NCBI RefSeq assembly: GCF_000305775.1
Contig: NC_018866.1
Location: forward strand, 1,798,001 to 1,862,000
Source of the DNA: Dehalobacter sp. DCA
GTDB taxonomy: Bacteria > Bacillota > Desulfitobacteriia > Desulfitobacteriales > Syntrophobotulaceae
Direction: 5' to 3'
Length of the DNA stretch: 64,000 nt
Shown: positions 16,718-24,596 of the stretch, one piece after another
Position numbering within the stretch: position 1 is the stretch's first letter
Layout: the number at the start of each line of letters is the position of its first letter
Program-made: the position numbers and the translations under genes
The notes under the pieces: model-generated
Told to the model about the DNA's origin: nothing
Databases searched by the model: none
What the model saw: the letters and a program-made list of their open reading frames with translations, nothing else

Positions 16718-17617
16718 TTACGCTGGATTATGTCCGTATATCATTCTTGAATCACTCCAACCCATGATATAGTCCATATAGCCGATATACTCCTGAATTA
16801 GGGGATTATCAGGCTTATTAGGAATAACCATAGGCGAGGTAATCTCGACTAGCTTCATGTACTCTTTTAGGAGCAGCGAATCAGCTACAGCCCACTGTTT
16901 TGCGGTGAATCCTTTAATGGGAATAAATTTCATTCCATAAACAGGATTTGCTCCATTCTCAGCAGATTCCGGTATTAATTTTGCTTCTTTACCGAAAAAC
17001 TCAACAGCTTTTGGCTCAAGTTCGGGGGAAATAAGACAAAGATCATAGTTGCAATCAAATGGAAGCCCGTCAAAAGTAACAAATCTTTGTGCTGCTGTTT
17101 GAGTTGCCGTGATGGACGATATTGCAAACGTACTCGTGCCAGCATTGGAATAGGTTGCGGCTCCAGTTTCGTTATTGATCGGATGTGATGCCGAAAATAA
17201 AGGAACGCTGTCTGAACCGGTATAGGCCGCATTCCATCCGTTAGCAAAGAGATTATAGAAGTCTCTTACCTGAGTCATAGCGAGAGAATCGGCCATCTTA
17301 TTTCCCGCTTTTTTAGCTTCGCCGGATTGGTCAACCTTTGCATATTTATAATGCACAGTTGCCTTTGCGGCCTTTTCTTTCGGGGTATAGATGGTTTTAA
17401 AGCCTCTCTTTTGGTTCAATTCGGTAATGAGTGTGCCGTTATAATCGGGTACATACCCATAACCACCGATACCTTCATCAGCGTATTGGTTCGAGGTTTT
17501 AAGGGCTTCGTACCCGATTACGGATTTAATAAGGTCCGTTCTTTTGTCGTACCTATCCTGGAATCGTTTTAAAACGACAGGATACATATCATTAGCCCAT
17601 GTTAAAACGTCTAGCAT
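16718..17617 (-). CDS. Major capsid protein
   Basis: 299 residues. The N-terminus (LDVLTWANDMYPVVLKRFQDR) and the body (LFANGWNAAYTGSDSVPLFSASHP ... FDGLPFDCNYDLCLISPELEP ... SPMVIPNKPDNP ... SDSRMIYGHNPA) have the layout of HK97-fold major head proteins of the Mu-T/DUF-type group: an N-terminal arm, E-loop residues about 60-100 and an A-domain. AGGAG precedes the ATG at 17617. It follows the scaffold and a putative decoration protein, the usual order. Terminator-like hairpins on both sides may set its expression level. The family call rests on length, motif layout and position. Confidence 0.7.
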   Translation of the reverse strand: MLDVLTWANDMYPVVLKRFQDRYDKRTDLIKSVIGYEALKTSNQYADEGIGGYGYVPDYNGTLITELNQKRGFKTIYTPKEKAAKATVHYKYAKVDQSGEAKKAGNKMADSLAMTQVRDFYNLFANGWNAAYTGSDSVPLFSASHPINNETGAATYSNAGTSTFAISSITATQTAAQRFVTFDGLPFDCNYDLCLISPELEPKAVEFFGKEAKLIPESAENGANPVYGMKFIPIKGFTAKQWAVADSLLLKEYMKLVEITSPMVIPNKPDNPLIQEYIGYMDYIMGWSDSRMIYGHNPA

Positions 17618-17648
17618 GTTATATCACTCCTTAAAATTTGCATAATAA

Positions 17649-17668
17649 AAACGCCCCTTAAGGCGTTT
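17649..17668 (-). terminator. Intercistronic terminator-like hairpin before the capsid gene
   Basis: AAACGCC (17649-17655) pairs with GGCGTTT (17662-17668), and TTTTATTATG follows on the minus strand. It lies between the 17685-18395 gene and the capsid gene. Confidence 0.6.
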
Positions 17669-17684
17669 AGGTTAATTGCTCGGT

Positions 17685-18395
17685 TTATGCGTGGCCTGCA
17701 AACTGGTGAACATTGGAGGCAACTTTAACCAAGATTTTGTTGTTTTCTAGGTCGTGGCCTACAACAATCAGACAGGCTCCGGCAGCTGTCCCAGCGGCAG
17801 GGATGGCAATCCCCATATTATGATCAGTGTCTGTGGGTGTTGGAAGAACGAACTTTCCACTAATCGGAGGGAATAGATACGCTACATCACCAGTGATCGG
17901 GGTTCCAACAGCTACGGTAATAATACCGTTTGTGCTGTTTACTGCGTCATAGGCGGTAATATTGATAACATCACCGACATTCTTGGTCATTGTGGAAGAT
18001 GCTGCTTTGGTTTTAATCTTGATCTTCCCGCCATTTAACAGTTCGTCGCTGCCGGTCGTAGTTCCAGAGATAAGGTCGGTGCATCCCCATGTGCCAGAGC
18101 CAGAGCCAGCAGTAAGTGCCGAAGTGGTGATGGCATCAACCTTAAATACTGCCGAAGGGCTTTCATAAATTTTCATTTTTACTTTGCCATCATTGGCAAC
18201 TTTATCTTCTGCAGCTACTCCAGCAATCGAAGTATAGGTTGCGGTTAATGAGGTCACTCTACCGCCTAATACAGAAGCAGCAGGCGCGAGTAATTTAATT
18301 AACTCGCCTTTTCTAATATCGTTTGCGTCAAGAATATCATGTTCTCCCATTACCGGGTATGTTACGCCGGATAGATCATATGCGTATTCAAACAT
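17685..18395 (-). CDS. Capsid-associated (decoration-like) protein
   Basis: 236 residues, beta-rich with many Gly, Thr, Ala and Val, and a C-terminal part (MGIAIPAAGTAAGACLIVVG, then VKVASNVHQFAGHA) like head-decoration proteins that follow the scaffold in many phages. AGGAG precedes the ATG at 18395. It sits between the scaffold and major capsid genes, where decoration or head-stabilising proteins are usual. The role is inferred from position and composition. Confidence 0.5.
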   Translation of the reverse strand: MFEYAYDLSGVTYPVMGEHDILDANDIRKGELIKLLAPAASVLGGRVTSLTATYTSIAGVAAEDKVANDGKVKMKIYESPSAVFKVDAITTSALTAGSGSGTWGCTDLISGTTTGSDELLNGGKIKIKTKAASSTMTKNVGDVINITAYDAVNSTNGIITVAVGTPITGDVAYLFPPISGKFVLPTPTDTDHNMGIAIPAAGTAAGACLIVVGHDLENNKILVKVASNVHQFAGHA

Positions 18396-18409
18396 TAAAA
18401 ATCAACTCC

Positions 18410-19117
18410 TTATTTGATGTGAGATAAAAAGTCGGCATACTGTTTTTCAGTCATGCCGTTTTCTTTGGCTAATTTTTTTTGGTTATCTGTAAGTCCGTAG
18501 TTACCTCCGGGTGAACCGCTGTTCTTTCCGCTCCCCGTTGAACGTTCTTCTTTGGATTTTACTTTTGCGATTGTGGCCGCTTCAGTTTCGCCAACGAACT
18601 CAACAAAATCTTCATACAGCTCTACCAATGGGAGGTTTTTCCCTTTGGCAAACTTAACGAATTTCTGATCTTCCAATAGAGCCTTCAGGTCAACATCTGA
18701 GTGTTTTTCCTGCATGGCTGCTATTTGCTCATTGACTTTTTCGTCGGCCTGTTTGCGCGATTCCTCCGCCTGTTTTTGGGCTTGGCGTTCGCCCTTTAGT
18801 TCTCCAATTTCCTTCTTTAACTCCTTGATTTCTTTCAGAAGTTCAGGGGAAGTTCCCTCTGTTTTTGCTTGTTTCTGCAGCTCTTCAAGTTCCTTTTGTG
18901 CCGTTAATTCAGCCCTGGCAGCCTTAATAGCAGCTTTTTTTTCCGCTGGAGTACCGGTAAAATCAAATGCCTCCAGTTCTTTTGCAATCTCTTGAAGATC
19001 GTCATAGTCGGCTGGCTTTTCAGCTTTTGCCCTGGCAAGTCTTTCCTGGACAATTGAATCGACCTTTGCTTGTTCTTCCGCTGTGAACGTTACATTTCCG
19101 CTTTCATCAATAGCCAT
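18410..19117 (-). CDS. Capsid scaffolding protein (DUF4355-like)
   Basis: 235 residues, highly charged and almost wholly alpha-helical, with a central coiled coil (LTAQKELEELQKQAKTEGTS ... LKEIKELKKEIGELKGERQA) and a C-terminal basic region (GLTDNQKKLAKENGMTEKQY). The N-terminus TFTAEEQAKVDSIVQERLAR is typical of Firmicutes phage scaffolds. It should guide assembly of the major capsid protein into proheads and then leave. It lies between the portal and capsid genes as in most phages of this type. Confidence 0.75.
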   Translation of the reverse strand: MAIDESGNVTFTAEEQAKVDSIVQERLARAKAEKPADYDDLQEIAKELEAFDFTGTPAEKKAAIKAARAELTAQKELEELQKQAKTEGTSPELLKEIKELKKEIGELKGERQAQKQAEESRKQADEKVNEQIAAMQEKHSDVDLKALLEDQKFVKFAKGKNLPLVELYEDFVEFVGETEAATIAKVKSKEERSTGSGKNSGSPGGNYGLTDNQKKLAKENGMTEKQYADFLSHIK

Positions 19118-19202
19118 GGTTCTCCCTTCCGTGTTTAAGGTCCCGTCAGACCGTTAATTCCTCGTCTTTCCGAGTTGCCAGCCTCAGATTAGGCAATAAA
19201 AT

Positions 19203-19216
19203 AAGCCTCGCGGCTT
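19203..19216 (-). terminator. Small intercistronic hairpin between portal and scaffold genes
   Basis: AAGCC (19203-19207) and GGCTT (19212-19216) form a 5-bp stem with a 4-base loop. ATTTTATTG follows on the minus strand. It is short, and would be a weak terminator. Confidence 0.4.
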
Positions 19217-19250
19217 TAATAGGGGCAATCCCTTGCTTTATGAATCATTT

Positions 19251-21215
19251 TCACATTCCACCCCCTAACATTCCGTCAAGTATCTCGGGGTGATTCTTTA
19301 ACGCTTCCATTTCTTCTGGGGTAAACTGCGACATTATATCGTCAATATTAGGCTCGCTATTTACCACGCCATTCCCTAAATTGTTATTGGGAGGCATTGG
19401 GGTAAACTGCTTTTCAAGATCTTCCTTAATTCCTTTTCGATTAGGAAGATCCATAATATCAACCATCGCCTGTACAATCTTGTAATTCTGAGGCGTAATA
19501 TTGATTTTTAAGAGACTTTCAGTCGCCGACAAGGTAAATGCTTTGCTCTTTTTAATTCCATCCCCAGCGTGGACTGTAGCGTCAATACGGGGATAATAAT
19601 ACATTGCTTCACCCGCTAGGTCTGTTTGTTCAATATCTAATGACCGCATTTTATTGGCATTATACATAAAAGAAATCGGCCCTTGTGTTGGGTCAATATT
19701 TTGATAAGGTTGATTAGCTACTCTTGTCTGTCCAAAGTTTTTCTTAGCCTCTTCGGTTTTGGCTCCGATAAATATTAGCCGAGAATCATCATAGAATTCC
19801 AACGCTGTCCAATCTATTAATTCGTATAGTCTTTCAAATCCTGTGAGTCTGTCCGCTTTTTTAATTGTCTTTCTGGCATCGGCCTTTTCATTGAGTTGAG
19901 CAATACCAGAGGCCGTTGTCACTCTTACAGGTTCTTTTCCGCTGGATGAATCAAAGTTTCCGACTGTTTCTTGGATGAGTTCTCGGATAAAAGTTATTGT
20001 TCCCTTAAGGCCTTCGTTATAGCTTCCAAGCCCCCCAAGGCGTTGTACTGCATCTGACTTTCCTTGTTTAGTTCTCCATATTGCACCCGGAAAGGCATCT
20101 ACTTCCTCAACTAAAGCCTCCTCCTCCATCAAGATTATGTCATTTCCCATAAAGGCATCATTAAGCAATGTTGTGGATAGCTCTCTGTCAGCTGCATCTG
20201 TGAGTTCTTTTATCGGGGCTATCTCTGACATATCCCAAAAGCTTTGATCTACTGGAATTTTGCAGTATTTTACGAACGGATATGATTTGTTTTGCTTGCC
20301 GGTGTTTTCCCAATACTTAGGGATATAACGAATTTCCCTTTCGCCAATAAAGATTGAGCAGGCTATGTCCCCAGCTTCCCATGATACTTTTCTTTTTACT
20401 GTTCTGCCGTCGATTCCATATTCCTTGGTGTCGCTGCCCTCTACCGGTTGCCTAAACCAATGCTCGACGATCTCTAATGTATCATCATTTATGTCTTGGG
20501 TTTGAGAATTGAATATTTTAGTATCATTTCCGCTGTCTAATTCATGGACGGATAACCCTAACCGGATTAAATCTTTGGTAAACTCTCTCGCTACTTTCAT
20601 CTTGTGCATTGGATAAACGTAATCTAAGAATTCACAATCATCTACTTCTACCGCCGACGGGTCAGGAAAGATGTTTGGTGGTGAGGGGTTGCCGATAACG
20701 ATTTCTCCATTGTATCCCGGCCCGGTTATGCCGTAATTAAATGCAACCTTCCATAGAGCGTTACCGAGTTTATTTAACCGTCTTTCGTTGTCGGTGTTCA
20801 TGTTTTCAAGTTTATTATTCTCAGCCACGAACCGGACAACATACTCCCTTTGTTTGGCCTTAACGCTGTCTAAGTCGTCATCCCTACCGCTAAACTCAAA
20901 GTCTGGGACATCGGGAATGATTTGACTCTCGACATGAATAAAGGGGTCTGTTATTACTGCCGGGATGTATGGTATTTTTCTTTCCCTGCATGCCTCGGAT
21001 ATTTCTTTTTGGGCTACATGTTGGTTATTGTAATACTGGTCATACATTACCCATTTTGCCGTTTGGGGTGACCGGTTTGTTTTGGCATACTCATAGAGAT
21101 ACGGGATTGTGACCTCTCTGCTCTCTTTTGTGGAGTAGTCATACATACGGCCCAACTCTATGCTTTTGCCCGTGATTGCCTGGGCTACTTTTCTGACTGT
21201 ATCTTTTATCCCCAT
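19251..21215 (-). CDS. Portal protein (short-tailed phage type)
   Basis: 654 residues, long for a portal and typical of short-tailed phages. The N-terminal part includes YYNNQHVAQKEISEACRERK. The wing and stem regions include PPNIFPDPSAVEVDDCEFLDYV and the long helix region around GVTTASGIAQLNEKADARKT, which recurs in portals that form the tunnel at the packaging vertex. It follows the large terminase gene as expected. A T-tract hairpin (21235-21252) separates the two. The C-terminus is acidic and disordered (PEEMEALKNHPEILDGMLGG). Confidence 0.8.
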   Translation of the reverse strand: MGIKDTVRKVAQAITGKSIELGRMYDYSTKESREVTIPYLYEYAKTNRSPQTAKWVMYDQYYNNQHVAQKEISEACRERKIPYIPAVITDPFIHVESQIIPDVPDFEFSGRDDDLDSVKAKQREYVVRFVAENNKLENMNTDNERRLNKLGNALWKVAFNYGITGPGYNGEIVIGNPSPPNIFPDPSAVEVDDCEFLDYVYPMHKMKVAREFTKDLIRLGLSVHELDSGNDTKIFNSQTQDINDDTLEIVEHWFRQPVEGSDTKEYGIDGRTVKRKVSWEAGDIACSIFIGEREIRYIPKYWENTGKQNKSYPFVKYCKIPVDQSFWDMSEIAPIKELTDAADRELSTTLLNDAFMGNDIILMEEEALVEEVDAFPGAIWRTKQGKSDAVQRLGGLGSYNEGLKGTITFIRELIQETVGNFDSSSGKEPVRVTTASGIAQLNEKADARKTIKKADRLTGFERLYELIDWTALEFYDDSRLIFIGAKTEEAKKNFGQTRVANQPYQNIDPTQGPISFMYNANKMRSLDIEQTDLAGEAMYYYPRIDATVHAGDGIKKSKAFTLSATESLLKINITPQNYKIVQAMVDIMDLPNRKGIKEDLEKQFTPMPPNNNLGNGVVNSEPNIDDIMSQFTPEEMEALKNHPEILDGMLGGGM

Positions 21216-21234
21216 GTTTCACCTCGTAAAAAAT

Positions 21235-21252
21235 AACACCACGTAAGGTGTT
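21235..21252 (-). terminator. Terminator-like hairpin between terminase and portal genes
   Basis: AACACC (21235-21240) pairs with GGTGTT (21247-21252) around a 6-base loop, and ATTTTTTACG follows on the minus strand, directly before the portal ribosome-binding site (ACGAGGTG). The terminase stop codon lies in the upper arm. Confidence 0.55.
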
Positions 21253-22741
21253 AGATTATTCTTTTAGGTTTTGGTTTTAGCTTGTCGATGAGCTTTACTT
21301 GTTTATCTTGCGCTTTAGGTTTCGCCGGGCACGGCCTCCCCGCCGTCCAGTATCTTAGTGCATCAGGGGCATGGGTTAATTCGTGAGGCTCAGTTGCGCA
21401 ATCGTTAGCGTTCTTTTCATCCCTTTGTATTTTAGATATCGAGTTTATCAAGTTTGTGCAATTATCCCATATTCGTAGATCGGACGTTTTATCTGCATCT
21501 CCTGTTTCCATGTTCGGCCTATCGTAAGGTTTTAGCCACTCCTTAAGGTTCATCCAGCCAGTAACTCGGTCATTGCTGGCGATAAATAAGCTTATACCGT
21601 TTTCATAAAATAGTTCTTGTAAGCTCTTGCCTGTGTCTTTCTGTTTGTTTCTCATGTCAGGCGGTGCGATGGTTTCATAAATTTTGTCGTTGCCGTTGAC
21701 CTCTTTTATTCGCCTTGCTGCCTCAGAGACGATTAAATCGCTTTCGTACAGCTCTTTGTAGACCTCGGCGCGCCCTTCGTTATCAACGGACACCCAGTAA
21801 CAAGCCAGCATATCTAAACCATAGTCAAATACTCTGTACCGCTTGTGATCTTCTGGTATGATGTGAGGCTCGATAACGTGGATCCCTCTTGTAAACTCCT
21901 TAAAGTATGTTCCGGCTGGCTTTACAAACTTCCCTTCTCCAAGCATTTCATACATTTCTGGATCAGTTTGTTTTAATTCCTCGATGTCGGCCTTTTGTTC
22001 CGGGGTAAGGTATTTATTGTCTTTGTATGTTGTAACAACAACCAAACAAACAAGAGAGACTATTTCTGTCCCTCCGCTGTCGTTTTCTATTTCAACTTTT
22101 ATGATCCTCTCAAATACTTTTGGTCGGCCATCCTTAAACCATTCACAAACCTTATCGGGAGGCTTTTGGAAGAATTCTTCGTTGATATAGCCGTCTGATA
22201 TAATAGGGTTCATTGTTATAAATAGTTGCCGATCTTCTTCGTTACCTCCCCTAAGCTGCATTCGCAAAGCCTTAAACTGCTTATAGGTTATGTTTTCTCC
22301 TTCTTCGTACCAACAAGCGGTTATTTCGTTAAGAGATTTTACTTGCTTCTGCTGCGCTTCGGAGTGATAGCCCTTGAATATTACTTTATTGCCGGTTACT
22401 TTGTGCGTAACCTCTGCCGGTACTTTTGTGCTGCCAAAAAAATTATCCAGGCCAAATTCACCGGTTCTTTGCTCTATACCGTTTTTTACACCTTCGCCGA
22501 TATTTGTTTCAACATCTTCAACGACAAGCAGCTTATAATTCTTTTTATTATTCAGGTTCATTACAGCCTGTTGTTCCATATAAAACGACTTCCCGGAGTT
22601 ACGGCCACCAACTAGTATCACAACGGGGTAATTCTTTCCTAGGACATAATCAAAGTATATTGGTAGGACCTCAACCTCGATTTTACCCTTTTGTCTATCT
22701 ATGGTGGACACTTTAAGTCTCACCCCCGTAATTTTTGACAC
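21251..22741 (-). CDS. terL: Terminase large subunit
   Basis: 496 residues. Residues about 41-52 are the Walker A motif (LVGGRNSGKSFYM). About 140-147 is Walker B (CWYEEGE), followed by a coupling motif. The C-terminal nuclease domain starts near RVFDYGLDMLACYWV and includes an acidic patch near APDALRYW. The enzyme pumps phage DNA into the prohead through the portal and cuts the concatemer. The annotated start is GTG at 22741 without a clear ribosome-binding site. In-frame GTG codons a little downstream, after ACGGGGGTGAG, are alternatives. The small subunit is encoded 40 bases upstream. Confidence 0.9.
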   Translation of the reverse strand: MSKITGVRLKVSTIDRQKGKIEVEVLPIYFDYVLGKNYPVVILVGGRNSGKSFYMEQQAVMNLNNKKNYKLLVVEDVETNIGEGVKNGIEQRTGEFGLDNFFGSTKVPAEVTHKVTGNKVIFKGYHSEAQQKQVKSLNEITACWYEEGENITYKQFKALRMQLRGGNEEDRQLFITMNPIISDGYINEEFFQKPPDKVCEWFKDGRPKVFERIIKVEIENDSGGTEIVSLVCLVVVTTYKDNKYLTPEQKADIEELKQTDPEMYEMLGEGKFVKPAGTYFKEFTRGIHVIEPHIIPEDHKRYRVFDYGLDMLACYWVSVDNEGRAEVYKELYESDLIVSEAARRIKEVNGNDKIYETIAPPDMRNKQKDTGKSLQELFYENGISLFIASNDRVTGWMNLKEWLKPYDRPNMETGDADKTSDLRIWDNCTNLINSISKIQRDEKNANDCATEPHELTHAPDALRYWTAGRPCPAKPKAQDKQVKLIDKLKPKPKRII

Positions 22742-22780
22742 TATTTATTGTTTTTGTCTTTAATGAGTGGACATTTTCAT

Positions 22781-23257
22781 TTATTCTGACCTTTTTATAG
22801 TGATCTCCGGCATTTCCTTAACATTGAGATCCATCTCCTGTTTATCTCTCCACTCTTTCGGTTTACGATTCTTTAGCCAGAATATCTGTGCTGTTGTGTC
22901 GGGCTGCACTTCTTTTGTTACTACCTTGGTGACCTTTAATTCCCTGACTACCGCCCCGTATTCATCCCTTACCGGCTCATCGTGCAGATCCCTGGCGATA
23001 ACAAGCTCTCTTGTAACCTCATCGTATTTATATCCATTTGCTCTTTTATATAACGAATTCTCGACTTCAGCATCAGCAATTTCTTTGCCCCTTTTTAAGG
23101 CTTCTACAATCTCCATATGTTCGACCTTATATTTAGATAGGGTCGATACTCCAATGCCTAACTTAGCGGCAATCTGCTCCTCTGTGAGTCCGTCACGGCA
23201 CCAAGCTTCAACCAGTATTAATTTTTCTTTTACATCTGGCCATTTACTTTTAGCCAT
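22781..23257 (-). CDS. terS: Terminase small subunit
   Basis: 158 residues from the ATG at 23257, which follows AGGAG by nine bases. An in-frame start nine bases earlier overlaps the ribosome-binding site. The N-terminus is a DNA-binding helix-turn-helix (LILVEAWCRDGLTEEQIAAKLGIGVSTLSKYK), then an oligomerisation segment (VEALKRGKEIADAEVENSLYK), and the C-terminus carries IFWLKNRKPKEWRDK, typical of Firmicutes small terminases. It recognises the pac or cos site and loads the large subunit. The site itself is not identified here. Confidence 0.85.
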   Translation of the reverse strand: MAKSKWPDVKEKLILVEAWCRDGLTEEQIAAKLGIGVSTLSKYKVEHMEIVEALKRGKEIADAEVENSLYKRANGYKYDEVTRELVIARDLHDEPVRDEYGAVVRELKVTKVVTKEVQPDTTAQIFWLKNRKPKEWRDKQEMDLNVKEMPEITIKRSE

Positions 23258-23269
23258 AACTCTCAACTC

Positions 23270-23563
23270 CTAACCCTGCCCAGGCAATAATTTATTATCC
23301 TTTACTAAAGCGTGTAATCCCCTGGCAAATGTCTCAACCACTTCTTCCTCGTCGTCAAGGCTTAAATTTCTATCCCTGACAATTCCGTGTAGTATCTCAT
23401 GCCATAGCGTCTCTTCTTTCGCTTGATCGCCTATACTCTCTAACATCTCTATTAAAGCTAAGTCATAGCTTATTTTACCTTTACATTCACGACTGTTTAC
23501 CAATAATGGCCCGGCCACTATTTTAATGTCGTACTCTGTGCCGCCTATTCTTACTTTATCCAT
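23270..23563 (-). CDS. Small HEXXH metallopeptidase-like phage protein
   Basis: 97 residues with TLWHEILHGIVRDR (HEILH at about 54-58), a zincin signature, followed by a Glu-rich helix (DDEEEVVETFARGLHALVKD) where the third ligand of ImmA/SprT-like folds would lie. Similar small proteins occur near phage packaging genes. Whether it cleaves protein is unknown. Its start overlaps the end of the next upstream gene by eight bases, so it is in the minus-strand operon. Confidence 0.6.
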   Translation of the reverse strand: MDKVRIGGTEYDIKIVAGPLLVNSRECKGKISYDLALIEMLESIGDQAKEETLWHEILHGIVRDRNLSLDDEEEVVETFARGLHALVKDNKLLPGQG

Positions 23564-23717
23564 TTCGTGTTTGCCTCCACCGTCTCCCTACTCTCTTATA
23601 CGCTGAGTGTGCCATCAATCCGCATATCTCACCAAGCCCTATAGGCTTATCTATCATGGCCATAAGTTTAGCGTATGTAATTGGTTGTCTCTCTTTTATG
23701 TATTGTCCTATTGTCAT
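23556..23717 (-). CDS. Small phage protein of unknown function (53 residues)
   Basis: 53 residues from the ATG at 23717, chosen because AAAGGAG lies nine bases upstream. A longer frame to 23801 has no ribosome-binding site. The product (MTIGQYIKERQPITYAKLMA, then DKPIGLGEICGLMAHSAYKR, with a basic end GRRWRQTRNG) resembles small winged-helix or homeodomain-like fragments but is not assignable. It overlaps the metallopeptidase-like gene by eight bases. Confidence 0.5.
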   Translation of the reverse strand: MTIGQYIKERQPITYAKLMAMIDKPIGLGEICGLMAHSAYKRVGRRWRQTRNG

Positions 23718-23844
23718 GACAATGTACTCCTTTCCCAAATAAAAAAGAGCCTTTCGGCTCATTGTTCTCTCTTCTGACCTATATTTCGACATCCTCCGCA
23801 ATCGATAAGGTTTATACTTATTTTGGAAGGGAGGTGGAAATATT

Positions 23845-24060
23845 ATGGGGAGGCGTTATTCCTATCCGTTTAACGGAAAACGTTTCATCGGAAACACCAA
23901 TACTAATGAAGTTCACGATCTTGATAATGAAAAATCCGGATGTCGAATTGATGAAATTAATACCAGCCATGTAAAAACCTTTAATCCGGATACCCATCAA
24001 CAGGCTAAAAATGAAGGATTTGATAATTGCTATTGGTGTATTGGTAACTCAAATTATTAG
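23845..24060 (+). CDS. Small Cys-rich Ada-like zinc-site protein
   Basis: 71 residues, on the strand opposite to the surrounding phage operon. GGGAGGTG lies eight bases before the ATG at 23845, a strong translation signal. The pattern RFIGNTNTNEVHDLDNEKSGC ... F...A...GFDNCYWCIG resembles the small Ada/metal-binding fold in which a His or Cys, a second Cys and a C-terminal CxxC bind zinc. The gene lies in the gap between two minus-strand genes, so late transcripts run antisense through it. It probably has its own promoter. Zinc binding is inference, and the function is unknown. Confidence 0.55.
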   Translation: MGRRYSYPFNGKRFIGNTNTNEVHDLDNEKSGCRIDEINTSHVKTFNPDTHQQAKNEGFDNCYWCIGNSNY

Positions 24061-24064
24061 TACT

Positions 24065-24463
24065 TTAAGTCACGCAGGGGATAGCATGCACTAGATGCCA
24101 TTCCCTGCAATCTTTTTCTGTAATACAACCACTTTTTAGATGCATCTGCCATATATTACATTTCTGACCGTTTGCATAATAAAAAGGGAATGGAATATAT
24201 TCCAATTTTTTTGCTAAATATATGCTTTGTTCATCAATAAGGGCTATAGGTGGAGAAATGATTTCTTTCCACGATCCTGACTCATTTTGATATATCTGGA
24301 TTTGCCCAGCTTTACCATGGCCACAACAGCAGCCTAAAGTTAACACACCTTTGTCGTTTAATTCTTGGATCTCATCTGCTATACAAGCATCAACCATTAC
24401 AATTTTTTTGCTTTGCTTTGGGTTTATTACTTCAACTTGTTTACAGGTATTACTGTCACACAT
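24065..24463 (-). CDS. Cys-rich phage protein with GCCCGHG motif
   Basis: 132 residues. The core VDACIADEIQELNDKGVLTLGCCCGHGKAG is a motif found in uncharacterised Firmicutes phage proteins. Its clustered Cys and His residues suggest metal binding. Additional Cys residues occur at the N-terminus (MCDSNTCKQ) and C-terminus (GQKCNIW, SGCITEKDCREW). It lies upstream of the terminase block and downstream of the terminator at 24539-24569. The function is unknown. Confidence 0.5.
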   Translation of the reverse strand: MCDSNTCKQVEVINPKQSKKIVMVDACIADEIQELNDKGVLTLGCCCGHGKAGQIQIYQNESGSWKEIISPPIALIDEQSIYLAKKLEYIPFPFYYANGQKCNIWQMHLKSGCITEKDCREWHLVHAIPCVT

Positions 24464-24538
24464 ATTTTGATCACTCCGGGTTCATGATTGGTCTTTATGA
24501 TATTTTATGCGAAATGTTCAAAGTTTTTATGCATCGTA

Positions 24539-24569
24539 AAAAAGACCATCCATTTCAGGCGGTCTTTTT
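24539..24569. terminator. Bidirectional terminator
   Basis: AAAAAGACC (24539-24547) pairs with GGTCTTTTT (24561-24569). T-runs follow on both strands. It ends the minus-strand 454-residue gene. Confidence 0.7.
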
Positions 24570-24596
24570 ATATACCAAAATAGTAATATATCTATT

